DNA from: Desmodus rotundus
Lineage: Eukaryota; Chordata; Mammalia; Chiroptera; Phyllostomidae
Reading direction: 5' to 3'
Assembly (NCBI RefSeq): GCF_022682495.2
Contig: NC_071392.1
Location: 51,361,459 to 51,425,458 of the forward strand
Length of the DNA: 64,000 nucleotides
Below, one piece after another: positions 23,744-34,853 of the stretch; the stretch's first letter is position 1; the number at the start of each line of letters is the position of its first letter. The position numbers and the translations under genes were made by a program. The notes under the pieces are model-generated. The model made no database searches. It saw only the letters and a program-made list of their open reading frames with translations, and had not been told where the DNA came from.

Positions 23744-23925
23744 GCCCTGGCCAGGTAGTTCAGTTGATCGCAGTGTCATACTGTACACCAAACAAACAAC
23801 AAAACAGTTGCTGGTTCAATCCCCATGTATGAGAGGCAACTGACTGGTGTTTCTCTATGATGTCAATGTTTCTCTCTCATTTCCTCTCTCTCTAAAAGCA
23901 ATAAATATATCCTCAGGTGAGGATA
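23744..23925 (+). mobile_element. VES-type SINE
   Basis: Starts 'gccctggccaggtagttcag' and ends 'tcctcaggtgagga' plus A-run. Target duplication aaaaatgaa at 23730-23738 and 23926-23934. The middle tRNA-related part has lost one of the two 'gatccc' blocks, so it is a shortened or diverged copy. Confidence 0.9.
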
Positions 23926-24235
23926 AAAAATGAAAACAAGAAATTCAAGGACTGAGAAATAGGGAACTCCAACATTAAGAGGTCAAGGAGATAAAGAGGA
24001 ATCAACCAAAGAGGAACTGAGTCTGGGACCCTATAAGCCAAATAAAGAAAATATTTCAACACTCACTGGATGAAAAACTTTTTCATGTGGTTCTGAGAGG
24101 TCAAACAAGGTGGTGGTAATTAAACACAGTGGTGGTAACTGATTACCTTGACAAGAGCAACTTAAGTAGCATGGTCAGATAGAAAACCTGACTGGAGTTT
24201 GTTCAAGAAAGAAGAAATAAAAAACACATAAATTA

Positions 24236-24553
24236 GCAATTTTATCCAACTGTGGTCCTGGTACCCCTAGGGGATTCCCAAGATCTTCTAATGGGTTCAC
24301 AGGATCAAAAATATGTCCCCTTATTCTCTCATGAGGACATAGTGAAGCTTTCCAGAGATTCCATGACATGTCACAACATATTTTGCTCTAATAGCTAATA
24401 GAATGTGTATCTGTGTATTCTTATGTTTCAAATTTCTCTATGGGAAATATCAATGAATATAATCCAAATAAAATGCAACTCTTGGGGTTACAAATTATTT
24501 TTAAGACTATAAAATGGTCCTTACCCCCAAAACTTTAAGAACCACTGATGCAG
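24236..24553. repeat. Probable hAT-type DNA transposon fossil
   Basis: The start 'caactgtggtcctggtaccc' and end 'aaaactttaagaaccactg' resemble the paired ends of mammalian Charlie-type elements, with 'atgggttcacaggatcaaaa' inside. No convincing 8-bp duplication, so only moderate confidence. Confidence 0.45.
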
Positions 24554-25145
24554 ATGGATTGATGGATGGACAGACAGACAGACACCAAAAGTGTGCGTGA
24601 ATGTCTGAGGTTCTAAGGCACTTACATTCATTTCTTAAACTACTAATCAACCATCAACTTGAGAGGACATAGTGAACCCAGGAGTTGGCATATGGCAAAA
24701 CAGTAGCCACCCAAAAAAGAGGCTGTGTGGAGAACACACAGGCCATAGCAAAAGCAGATGTAGTACAGTCTATGACTATCTGAAAGGCTCTACCCTGAAA
24801 CAATCTTATTTATTCAGGACTTGATTTTAAAACACATATGACCATCCCACACTCAAGCACAATTTGGCCCATGGATTCAAAAATCTCTTTATCTTCATTA
24901 CAATTTTGTCTAAGGGTAAATTTAGTTTATAATGGTTTTCTACTTAATAGTAGAAAATGCATTGGCAATCTCGTGATTTATTACTAATGAAAATAGGGAA
25001 TTCTTTCTATAAAATGTCAAAGTTAAAAGAATACCACCATCCTATTTATTTATTCTCAAGCATTATATTTATCAGAGCCTCCTTTCATCTAAAACATCCA
25101 TGAGCCCAAGATTACATTTTTATATTTCAGGGCAGTAAAAAAATA
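24554..25145. other. Unassigned DNA with short GATG/GACA repeats
   Basis: Begins with short GATG and CAGA repeats (24555-24584). Nothing else recognised. Confidence 0.5.
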
Positions 25146-25147
25146 TA

Positions 25148-25345
25148 GAGATTTTAAAGCTCCACAGACCTGGGCTCCACCACCTCCCTGCTGAGTGACT
25201 TCATCAAGTTACTTAACTTTTTGAGATCCAGTTTCGTCATCTATACAACAGGGATTTCAGAGGCTAGTGAGGGTCAAATAAAGGAATCTTTATGAAGTGC
25301 CTAAGAAAGAGCCTAGCAAATGGTAGATATTAAATAGTGAACTTT
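25148..25345 (+). repeat. MIR SINE
   Basis: Forward MIR blocks: 'agacctgggctccaccac', 'gtgacttcatcaagttactt', 'ccagtttcgtcatctataca', 'gagcctagcaaatggtag'. Confidence 0.8.
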
Positions 25346-25544
25346 TAAAAAGTAATTCAGTAATACAGCATTAGCTATATACCTTGGAATAATAAAATAA
25401 TATCAGGGCATGGTCATAAGCAAAAAATAGACAATAAAGGACTTATAGGAAAAATACTTATATAAAAATTCACAGAGGAACTTCCTGCATTCAGTTTGAG
25501 GATGAACCTTTACAGGATAGCAGGATAGACATTCTGTCAGGTAC

Positions 25545-25760
25545 TTACTCATTCAGTACACATTTGAGTGCTGTGATGTATTCACAGTGTGGTAGACAAC
25601 AGGAATGCTGAAGAGAATAAACCAAAGGCCCTACCCTCTGAGAAGCTCATAGTCTAATAGAGAAATACCCTGAACAAAACTGCAATGCAGAGGGACAATG
25701 CTTTGAGGGCCATGCACTGGGCAACATGGAGGTAGAGTGAGGAGCATCCTGGAGCCACTG
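25545..25760 (+). repeat. Ancient interspersed repeat fragment
   Basis: Family order: 'actcattcagtacacatttg', 'agaataaaccaaaggcccta', 'gagaagctcatagtctaata'. Same family as 22495-24190. Confidence 0.5.
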
Positions 25761-28111
25761 CACTGCTTGCTGCCCATCAAGTCTTCTAATCTTCTGTAAG
25801 TGACTAAGAACCCTAGAGAGTTGTCTCTAAAGAGCTCTCCCTCCCATCAGCACCACTGTCACACCACTTGCTCACATGAGTTCAGTTCTATAACAACACA
25901 GTTAGAGACAGATGGACTGTAATTGTGTTTTGAGGATTTAGGATTTGATCCTCATCTGTCTGAATCCACGAGAAATGACTTGGTTGCAACTAGTTCATTT
26001 TTACACGTGTGCATTTTTAATATACTTTTAGCATCATTAGGCAATTTGGCATTGTGCAAACATCATAAAATGCGCTTACACAAACCTAGATGGTAGAGCC
26101 TATCACACACGGAGAATATATGACATAAACTATAGATCCTAGGCTATAAACCTATACAGTGTATTACCGCTACTGAATACTGTAGACAACTGTAACACAA
26201 TTGTAAGTGTGTATCTAAACATACCCAAACATAGAAAAGGTACAGTAAAAAATACAGTATAATTGATAAGAAATGGTAAACCAGTTTGGGGCACTTACTG
26301 TGAATGGAGCTTGCAGAACTAGAAGTTGCTCTAGGTGAGTAAGTGGTGACAGAATGTGAAGACCTAGGACATTATTGTACACTACTGTAGACTTTATAAA
26401 TACTGCACACTGAATTTATTTTTCATCAATAATAAATTAATCTTGGCTTACTTTAACTTTTTTACTGTACTGTATAAACTGTATATATATTTTTCAACTT
26501 TTTGACTCTTGTAATCATACTTAGTTAAAACACAAACACATGGTTCCAGACAAGATGGCAAAATAAGTGGCCAATGCACTCACCACTTCTCATGACCACA
26601 TCAAAATTGCAACTCAATTATAGAGCAATCAACATGAATTACCATCCAAACTGTAGCTGAGCAGAATTCATATAACTAAGGAGAGACAGAAGAAGCCACC
26701 TTGAGACTGGTAGCAGGGGCAGAGACACGAAAGGGGCTGGCCCCCCACACATGTATGGCAACTGAGAATCCTGAGGGATATCTCAGTTGTAGGGGTGCCC
26801 CCTAGGAGCACAGGATCTCAACCCTATGCTGGGCTCCCCAGCCTGGAACACTACTGGCAACAAGAGGAGCCCATATAACATCTGGCTATAAAACTCAGCA
26901 GGGATTCTCTCTGACCAGGTGAGATAGAAGGCTGCTGAAAACCCAGGTGTTCCCTAAAAGGTAAAGCTCACAAATATCTTGGGCTCTAGGACAAGGACAG
27001 TGGCTGCAGGGGGTGTGGAGAGGAGGGGTCAGAGCCATATAGAGAGAAACTGAGTTTTGTGGCTTCAGGACATAATCTGGAGGAACAACTGCCATCATCA
27101 CTGCATTGAGCCCTCCCCTGACACAGCCAAATGTAAATCTACAATAGTCTGGTGAACTATACAAGCTTCATCCTGATGACTCCTTGAAACCCCACCCCAC
27201 CAAAAAGGACTACAAGCCCCAGGGTCAGGGGTGGCAGCTGAGATTGGTGAACCCTGGAACTTTTGCTGAGTAGCCTCAGACCCAACACTGGTGCCAAAGG
27301 TGAAAATGTATTAACCTTGTGAGCAACACTCACCCAATCAAGGTGACTCCCTGAGACTCTGCCTTACACAACTTGAGAATCTCCTGAGGTACTTGCAGCA
27401 AGTGAGCCCTATGGGCAGCCGACAGGTGGAGGCAGGTTTTGAATTGGCTTGGACTTTTTGCTGACCTGCCTCAGGCCCAGCATCAATTCACAGCATGTCC
27501 ACTACTGCCATGCGCATCCAGGCCCAGCAAAGGCAGCTAATAATCATGAATAACTTTGTAGCTCCTAACAGGTAGTCCTGAGACATAGACAGCTCTGACA
27601 TTTACCTGCACCAGAGTTCCTCCCAAGTGGCCCCAGAAAATACTTACCCAGTGACTGGCTTCAGAGCACAACAGAGAACCACCTGATTAGCTCCACAAGT
27701 GGCACTCCACAGGTACCAGACCTCTTCAGAACAAATTCTACTCCATGGAGTCAGGTCTGGCACAGCAGCTAGTACATTATAGTCATGGCCAGTCCTCACA
27801 GCCAGCTAGCATGAGGGTCAATCCCACCCACTCATGTGCCAACAGCAATCAAGGATCGACTACAACAGGAGGGCACACAAAACCCACAAAAGGGTAACTC
27901 CTAAAGAAATCAGATGAAGTGATGAGAGAGACTGTGCTACTGGGCCCAATAGGCTAACTAATGCATAAAGTCAACTTGCAAAGACTGAGAGATGTAGGAG
28001 ATCTACCTAATCAACAGAAACAAACAAAGAGAGGCAGTCAAAATAGGGGAAAAAAGAATCCTGTCCAAAATAAAAGAATAGGAGAAAGCTCCAGAAAAAT
28101 AACTAAATGAG

Positions 28112-28815
28112 ATGGAGGCAAGCAATCTACCAGATACAGATTTCTAAATATGGGTTATAAGAATGCTCAAGGAACTTAGGGAAAGAACAGATGAAACCAA
28201 TGAGAACTTCAAAAAGAAATAGTAAGCATTAAAAAGAACATAGAAACCATTAAAAAAGAACAGTAAGAAATGAAGAACACAATAACTGCAATGGAAAATA
28301 CACTAGAAAAAAATCAACATCAGGTTAGATGAAGCAGAGAAACAAATTAGCAATTGGGAGGAAAAAGTAGCAGAAAACACCCAGTCAAAATAGCAAAAAG
28401 AAAACAGAAGTAAAAAAATGAGGATAATTTAAGGGACCTCTGGAACAATGCCAAGCATAACAACATTTGCATCAAAGGGGTACCAGAAGAAGAAGAAGAA
28501 AGAGCAAAGAATTGAGAATCTATTTGAAGAAATAATGACCAAAAACTTCACTAACCTATTAGAAAAAAATGACACACAAGTCCAGGAAGTACACAGTCCA
28601 AAAAAGATAAAACCAAAAAGGCCCACAGAAAAACACATCCCAATTAAAACATCAACGGTTAAAAACAAAGAGAACAGTACAGGCAGCAATTGAAGAGTAG
28701 TTGATTACTTACAGGAAGCTCCCATTAGACTGTCAGTTGATTTCTCAACAGAAACTTAGCAGGGCCAGAGGGGATTGGCATAAATATTCAAAGTGATGAA
28801 GAACAAGAAAAATAT
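28112..28815 (+). pseudogene. L1 ORF1 remnant
   Basis: Starts at 'atggaggcaagcaatctacc'. Conceptual translation keeps the coiled-coil motif RLDEAEKQISNWEEKVAENT near 28330-28390 and an RRM-type segment QRIENLFEEIMTKNFTNLLE near 28505-28565, then PTEKHIPIKTS. At least ten stops. The C-terminal domain is lost at about 28815, where ORF2 sequence takes over. Confidence 0.85.
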
Positions 28816-29460
28816 CAAATAAATAATCTAACCTTACATCTAAGGGAACTGGGAAAAGAACAAAATAATAAAGCCCAAAGTGAGTAGAAAAAAGAAAATA
28901 ATAAAGATCAGAGTGGAAATAAACATAATAGAGTCTATAAAAACAATACCAAAGATCAACAAAACCAAGAGCTGGTTCTTCAAAAAGATAAACAAAATTA
29001 ATAAACCTTTAACCACCAAGAAAAAAGAGAGCACTCAAATAGATAAAGTCACAAATGAAAGAGGAGAAATGACAACTGATACCACATAAATACAAAGGAT
29101 TATTTAATAAATACTAGGAAAAATTATATGCCCACAAATTGGATAATCTGGAAGAAATGGATAAATTCCTAGAAACATACAATCTTCAAAGACTGAATCA
29201 GGAAGAAATAGTATAAAACAGAATATAAACAAATTGATTACTACCAACAAAATTGAATCAGTAATCAAAAAAACTTGCAACACACAAAAGTCCTAACCCA
29301 GATGGTTTCACAGATGAATTTTACCAAACATTCAAACAAGATTTTTAACACCTATCCTTCCCAAACTACTTCAAAAAATGCAAAAGGAAGCAAGGCTCCC
29401 AACCTCATTTTCCAAGGCCACCATTATCCTGATGCCCATACCAGGCAAAGACAATTAAAA

Positions 29461-29523
29461 ATAAATAAATAAATAAATAAATATATATATATATATATAT
29501 GGGAAGGATGACCATATATATAT
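29461..29523. repeat. (AAAT)n-(AT)n microsatellite at insertion edge
   Basis: (AAAT)5-6 followed by (AT)n, then a short 'aaggatgaccat' that repeats the start of the next segment (compare 'aggatgaccat' at 29526-29536). It separates L1 ORF2 text ('ccaggcaaagacaatta') from the duplicated segment. Confidence 0.85.
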
Positions 29524-29657
29524 AGAGGATGACCATGCCAGACTCCTTAGGATGCTGGCTGAGGGAAAGTCTAGCTACAGATCTGGTCTGTTCATCCAGG
29601 GCATTATGCCTTACATCCCTGGAATTTTGTGACCTCAGGTTTGATATTAGATGATAT
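29524..29657 (-). repeat. Inverted 134-bp copy of 21950-22083
   Basis: 132 of 134 bases match the reverse complement of 21950-22083. Ordinary L1 ORF2 sequence resumes at 29660 ('gccagcatccctgatgaatg'). It has no A tail in its own orientation, and I see no target duplication, so ordinary retroposition is not supported. Confidence 0.9.
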
Positions 29658-31359
29658 GCGCCAGCATCCCTGATGAATGTAGATGTAAAAATCTTCAACA
29701 AAATATTTTCCAGCCAAATTAAGCAATATATTAAGAAGATCATATACCATAGTCATGGGTAATATATTCCTGGGATGCATGGTTGGTTCAATATCTGCAA
29801 ATCAATTAACCACATAAACAAAATGAAGAATGAAAAGCATATGATCATATCAATAGATGCAGAAAAAGCATTTGACAAAATCCAGCATCCATTTATGATA
29901 AAAACTGTCAAAAAGTGTGGCTAGAGGGAACATGCCTCAATACAATACAGGTCATATATGACTAGCCCACAGCTAACATCATACTCAACAGGGAAAGTCT
30001 TAAAGCATTTCCTTAAAATCAGGAACAATACAGGGATGTCCACTTTCACAACTTTTATTATTCACCATATTAATGGAAATTCTAGCCACAGCAATTGGAC
30101 GAAAAAAGAAATATAAAGCATCCAAGTTGGAAAGGAAAAAATAAAACTGTCCTTGTTTGCAGATGACATCACACTACACATAGAGAACCCTAAAGATTCA
30201 CTGAAAGAACTACTAGGACTGATAAATGAATTCAATAAAGTGTCAGGATACAAAATAAATATTCAGAAATGGTTTGCATTTTATACACTAACAATGAAGT
30301 ATCAATCAGAGAAACTAAGAAAATAATCCCATTTACAAATGCATAAAAAAATGAAATAAAATACTTAGGAATAAATTCAACCAAAGAGGTAAAAGACCTG
30401 TACTCAAAAAATTATAAGACACTGAAGAAAGAAACTGAAAAAGATACAAATAAATGGAGGCATATACCATGCGCACAGATAGGAAGAATTAACATTGTTA
30501 AAATGTGCACACTATCCAAAGCAATATATAGATCTAATGCAATTCCTATCAAAATACCAATGGCATTTTTCATAGAACTGGAACTAATAATGCAAAAATT
30601 TATATGGAGCCATAAAAGACTTCAAATAACCACAGCAATCTTAAGAAAGACAAAAAAAAAAAAAAAACCCACCTAAATTAGAATATCATGCTACCTGATA
30701 TCAAACTATACTACAAAGCTCTAGCAATCAAAACAGAATGGTACTGGCATAAAAAATGACATGAAGATCAACAAAACAGGATAGAAAGCCCAGAAATAAA
30801 CCCAAACATTTATCATCAATTAATCTATTGTACGACAAAGGAGGCAAGAACATACAATTTATTCAATAATGGTGTTGAGAAAATTGGAAGAAATGAAACT
30901 AGAAACCTTCTTACGCCATATACAAGAATAAACTCAAAATGAATTAAAGCCTTAAATGTAAGACTCAAAACCATTTAACAGTCTGAAAAGAAAATATAGG
31001 TAGTAAACTCTCTGATATTTCTCATAGTAATATTTTTCTTTCATGTATCTCCTAGGGCAAAGAAAACAAAACAAAAAAAAACAATGGGACTACATAAAAC
31101 TAAAAAGTGTTTACACAAAAAAGGAATCAATCAACAAAACAAAAAGACAACCTACTGAGTGGGAAAACATATTTACCAACGATACATCTGATAAGGGGTT
31201 AATATCCATATTTTATTAATAATTTATACAACTCAACACCAAAAAAAAACAAACCCAAAACAATCCATTTTGAAAATGGGCAGAGAACCTAAATAGACAC
31301 ATCTCCAAAGAAGAGATTGCCAATAGACATGAAAAGATGCTCAATGTCTCTAATCATCA

Positions 31360-32108
31360 TGTTACCACAGAGAGTTAGCTGATTATTAACAAGGAAGGAA
31401 GCAAAGGGAATTGGACATTGTCCAGCATAATAAACCAGGAAGCATAAGCCTGTTTGCTTCACTAGAAAGCTACAGTTTAACACACTCTAGGGGATTATAA
31501 AGTGTTGCCCCTCCAAGAATTAACATCCCTCGCTCCCCCACACCAATAACCCAGTGGTGAGGAGAGCAGACCCATCAGAACACCATGAAAGCTTGGGAAA
31601 TTGATTGGTTATCTTGAAAAACTCCTGGTCCTTCCCAAGATAATATAATCCCAGTTTAACAAAAAAGCTCTCTCCCACTTAGTGACTGGTGCTTGCCCCA
31701 TGCACTCACGCTTCTCTCTCTCTTGCCTTGTGGCCTCAGCTGCTACATAGCCAACAGCCACACAGACTCCAAACCAAGTCTCCAGGCAGGAACTTGGGCA
31801 CAACAGCACAGCCAGGAGCACCGCTAAGCTATTTGAACGGGGACGGAGACCACTTAGCAGCCACCTACATGCACCAAAGGACTAGGCTTTAATATGACAC
31901 AGAAACTTTGGACACTGCCTTTGTTTTGGCCTTGCTAAAGACACAAATGGACTTTTTCCATGGCAGGAAACAGGGAACTCCATTTTGGGATGGGACACAG
32001 GGGCATCCTTTCCCCCCAAAAAATCTTGCCACACCAATCTCCCATGCGTGGGTCAGTGAAATGTTTTTCTCTCAATCCCCTGAAAGAATTCCACTTCCAT
32101 CACCAACA
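31360..32108. mobile_element. Solo LTR of an endogenous retrovirus
   Basis: A 749-bp insertion in the old L1, starting TGTTACC and ending CCAACA, flanked by a 4-bp duplication atca (31356-31359 and 32109-32112). Removing it restores the L1 text 'ctctaatcatcagagagatg'. TG...CA ends and a 4-bp duplication fit a class I (gamma-like) LTR. Only one LTR and no internal genes, so it is a solo LTR left by recombination. Orientation is not clear: a TATA-like 'ggattataaagtg' (31490-31502) suggests plus, but no well-placed AATAAA follows. Confidence 0.85.
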
Positions 32109-32140
32109 ATCAGAGAGATGCAAATTAAAACCACAATGAG

Positions 32141-32350
32141 GCCCTGGTTGGTGTGGCTCAGTGGATTGAGTGCCGACCTACAAACCAAAGGGTCACTTGT
32201 TCAATTGCCAAAGAGGGTACATACCTGGGATGCAGGCTCAGTCCCAGTAGGGGGCATGCAACAGGCAACCACACATTGATGTTTCCTCTCCCTTTCTTTC
32301 TCATTCCCTTCCCCTCTCTCTAAAAATAAATAAATAAAATATTGTTTTAA
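32141..32350 (+). mobile_element. VES-type SINE
   Basis: Starts 'gccctggttggtgtggctca', has 'cagtagggggcatgcaacag' and TC-rich plus 'aaaaataaataaataaaat' tail. Perfect 14-bp target duplication aaaaccacaatgag at 32127-32140 and 32351-32364. This subfamily (with 'gtggattgagtgc') is the one also seen at 43498-43711. Confidence 0.97.
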
Positions 32351-33287
32351 AAAACCACAATGAGATATCACCTCACTCCTGTCATCAATAAGTCAACAAA
32401 TGACAGGTGTTGACAAGGATGTTGAGAAAAGGGAAAACTTGTGTACTGTTGGCAGTACTGCAGATTGGTGCAGCCACTATGGAACAGTATTAATGTTCCT
32501 AAAGAAATTGAAAATAAAATTACCATATGACCTAGCAATTCCACTTCTAGGTATACATCTGAAGAAACCCAAAACACTCATGTGAAAAAATATATGCCCC
32601 TCTATGTTCATTTCAGCATTATTTACAAGAGCCAAGATATAGAAGCAACCTAAGTACCCATTAATGGATGATTGGTTTAAGAAGAGTGGTACATAATATA
32701 AAATGAAACATCACTTGGCCATAAAAAAAATAAATAAATTTTTCCTTTGCCCACAACATGGATGGACCTAGAGGGTATTATGAAAAAAGTCAGACCAAGA
32801 AAGGAAAATACCACATCATTTCACTTACACATGGAACCTAAAGAACAAAATATACAAACAAACAGAAACATGATCATAAACACAGAAAACAAACTGAGGG
32901 TTGTCAGAAAGGAGGGGCATTGAGGTGTTGGGTGAAAAAGCTGAAGGGATTAAGAAGTATAAATTAGTAGTTACCAAATAGTCATGGGGATGTAAAGTAC
33001 AGCATAAGGTAATATAGACAAAATATTATAATAATGTATGGTGCCAGATATGTACTGGAATTGTCATGGGCATCACTTTGTAAATTATGTAATTCCATAA
33101 TGCTGTACACCTGAAACTGATATAAAATAATATTGAATGTAAACTGTAATTGAAAAATAAGATTTAAAAAAACAGATTCCAGCTACACAAAAATATTTTT
33201 CTTTATATCCTTATACTATAACATTTTTCTATTTTTTAATTTTATAATTTTTACTCCTTAAACTATTTTGTTAAAAATTAAGGTATA

Positions 33288-33480
33288 GCCCAGGCTGGTT
33301 AGCTCAGCTGGTTGGAGCATCATCCCAATATGCCAAGGCTGCAGGTTTGATCCCCAGGCAAGGCCTACACAAGAATCAACCCATGAATGTGTGGAGAGAT
33401 GAAACGAATTGATGTTTCTTTCTCTCTCTTTCCCCCTTCCTCTCTCTCTCTAAAATCAGTAAATAAATTTTAAAAAAAAA
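33288..33480 (+). mobile_element. VES-type SINE inside Tigger
   Basis: Starts 'gcccaggctggttagctcag', contains 'gcaggtttgatccccag' and 'gaattgatgtttctttctc', ends in an A-run at 33472-33480. Flanks 'ttaaaaattaag' and 'caactaagacac' are the two sides of one Tigger phrase. Confidence 0.92.
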
Positions 33481-34104
33481 CAACTAAGACACAAACACAC
33501 TAGCTTAGGCGCACAGCATCAGGACCATAGATATTACGGTCTCCTATCTCCATATCTTGTCCCACTTTCGGCTTTTTGGGCCAATGACACACATGAAGCT
33601 GTCATCTCCTATGATAACCAGGCCTTCTTCCTGAATACCTCCTGAAGGACCTGCCAGAGATTCTTCTTGAGGAAGTGTCACTCTTTTCACAAATATGTCC
33701 ATGCAGTTTGTTCAGTTTCTTTTTCTTTTTTTTTTTTGTCATAGATCTGCTGTAAACAGATAATTCACTATGAACACATTTCTGTCTGCTTGTTGAGTAT
33801 CTTTTGGTGTTGGGATCTATGTTTTCAAAGTTTTTAAGGAGCTTGTTAATATCTGCAATAGCTTCTGCTAAACCCCTTATTGTGAATTTTCTTAGGGGGT
33901 TCTTTTTCTTTTTCTGCAGTTTCCTTTCCTCTTGCCTTCTTTTTTAAATTTATTTTTATTCTACTTTTTTCCATTACCATTTGTCCCCCTCCTCACCCCC
34001 CACAATTGCCATAATGTTGTCCATGCCCATGAGTCTTTCTTCCTTTTTACTTAGTCCCTTCACTACTTAATCCCCACCCCAAGGGCTCTTAGCCTGCTTT
34101 ATAG

Positions 34105-34270
34105 TAGGGAGAGGGGATTACAGGAAGTACTATAAAGGACACATGGACAAAATCAAGGGGGAGGGTGGAGGTGGGGGAGGGAGGTGGGTTTGGCTGGGGT
34201 GGGGTGGAGGGACATGGAGAAAATGCAGACAACTGTAATTGAATAACAATAAAAATTAAATAAAGCAAAA
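34105..34270 (+). mobile_element. L1 3'-end fragment
   Basis: Purine tract 'gtactataaaggacacatgg', G-rich block, 'gcagacaactgtaattgaat', 'aataacaataaaaat' and A tail. Same 3' end as the L1s at 42176-42415 and 57803. Confidence 0.8.
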
Positions 34271-34382
34271 AAAAAAGAAAATTGGACAGATACATGCAGA
34301 AAAACAAAATTAGACTACCTTACTCCACACACAAGAATATAAAAAAAGATAGCCTTGTTTGTTCAAGTAAAGAAAAGAGGCC

Positions 34383-34437
34383 AGCCTTTTGGTGTACAGG
34401 ATGATGCTCCAATCAACTGAGCCACACTGGCCAGGAC
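34383..34437 (-). mobile_element. VES SINE 5' fragment
   Basis: Reverse complement of a SINE head: 'ggatgatgctccaatcaact' and 'gagccacactggccagg'. Only about 55 bp remain. Confidence 0.8.
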
Positions 34438-34853
34438 CTGGAGAACATTATACTACATGAAATAAGCCAGTCAGAGAAAGATAAATACCACATGATTTCA
34501 TTCATATGTGGAATCTAATAAAGAAACTGAAGTAACAAGCAAAATAGAGACATTCTCTTGCCTTTTTTCCAAGCTACGTATTTGTGTTCCACTTCCAACA
34601 ACTCCTCATTAGGCAATTCCTTACGGACCACCTCTAGCTGTTCCTCAATGTCATCCTCATCTATACCCAAGTTAAAGTTGTTTGCCATCTCAGCCCCTGT
34701 TGTTGAATTTTGCAACCTTTGCACTGTGATGTTACAATGGCTATGAAATCATTAGATAACACAAATATTATAGCACCATCATAATCTTATAGGACAACCA
34801 TCATCATATATGTAGTTCATCATTGACTGAAATGTCGTTATGCAGTTCATGAC

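Larger units (their letters stand above)
22495..24190 (+). repeat. Long copy of the ancient interspersed repeat
   Basis: Follows the family consensus order over about 1.3 kb net: 'cattcacttaacaaatattt', 'gggaaggcctcacctgagaa', 'agcaaaggcccagaggta', 'actcattggagcatttgga', 'ttctagatcatttttaga', 'gaatgacttcaaatttttga', 'gagcaacttgtaagatggg', 'atgagactggatgatacc', 'gggaactccaacattaagag', 'accttgacaagagcaactt'. Interrupted by an old L1 piece (22778-22975) and a VES SINE (23744-23925). Probably the 5' region of an extinct L1M/L1ME, name unconfirmed. Confidence 0.6.
28816..32850 (+). pseudogene. L1 ORF2 remnant (reverse transcriptase)
   Basis: Starts in the linker after the endonuclease (KTKSWFFKKINKINKP, near 28960-29005). 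The reverse-transcriptase FADD motif is still readable at 30156-30167 ([11 protein letters not shown] context). The C-terminal part continues at 32109-32140 and 32365-32850 (GVDKDVEKRENLCTVGST, LPYDLAIPLLGIHLKK). Endonuclease missing. Interrupted by AT microsatellite and duplicated DNA, a solo LTR and a SINE. Confidence 0.9.
26550..33174 (+). mobile_element. Old L1, internally deleted and multiply interrupted
   Basis: A plus-strand L1 with 5' UTR from 'acaagatggcaaaa' (26549), ORF1 remnants, ORF2 remnants and a 3' end finishing 'gtaattgaaaaataag' plus A-run at about 33165-33172. Target duplication ggttccag (26542-26549) and gattccag (33175-33182), 7 of 8. It lacks the ORF1 C-terminal region and the ORF2 endonuclease because of a deletion near 28815. 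It was later hit by a solo LTR (31360-32108), a SINE (32141-32350) and a templated insertion (about 29460-29657). Stops are scattered throughout. Confidence 0.9.
33939..34554 (-). mobile_element. L1 insertion with internal inversion, nested
   Basis: Bounded by an exact 10-bp duplication ctcttgcctt (33929-33938 and 34555-34564) inside the Tigger transposase remnant. The left part (about 33941-34100) is an L1 3' end on the minus strand; the right part (34268-34554) is L1 ORF2/3' text on the plus strand ('aattggacagatacatgcag', 'ctacatgaaataagccag'). This is the pattern of twin priming. Between them lies a plus-strand L1 3' end with its own A tail (about 34105-34270), and a SINE piece is embedded at 34383-34437, so later hits are likely. 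Confidence 0.75.
25995..34853 (-). mobile_element. Tigger/pogo DNA transposon split by later insertions
   Basis: Pieces at about 25995-26549, 33175-33287, 33481-33938 and 34555-34853 read as one element. The left part has 'taaacatacccaaacataga' and 'gaatggagcttgcag'; the right end has 'gaaatgtcgttatgcagttc'. The minus strand keeps transposase C-terminal remnants at 34724-34540 (IDEDDIEEQLEVVRKELPNE) and again, decayed, at 33940-33700 (EKEKEPPKKIHNKG), matching the tail of Tigger-derived transposases such as TIGD1. Stops and gaps make it dead. Inserted into it: an old L1 (26550-33174), a VES SINE (33288-33480) and an inverted L1 (33939-34554). Subfamily not assigned. Confidence 0.75.

Noticed and set aside
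29405..29743. 112-codon minus-strand frame spanning the duplicated segment
   Set aside because: It mixes L1 antisense, AT microsatellite (Ile-Tyr run) and the inverted copy; not a gene.
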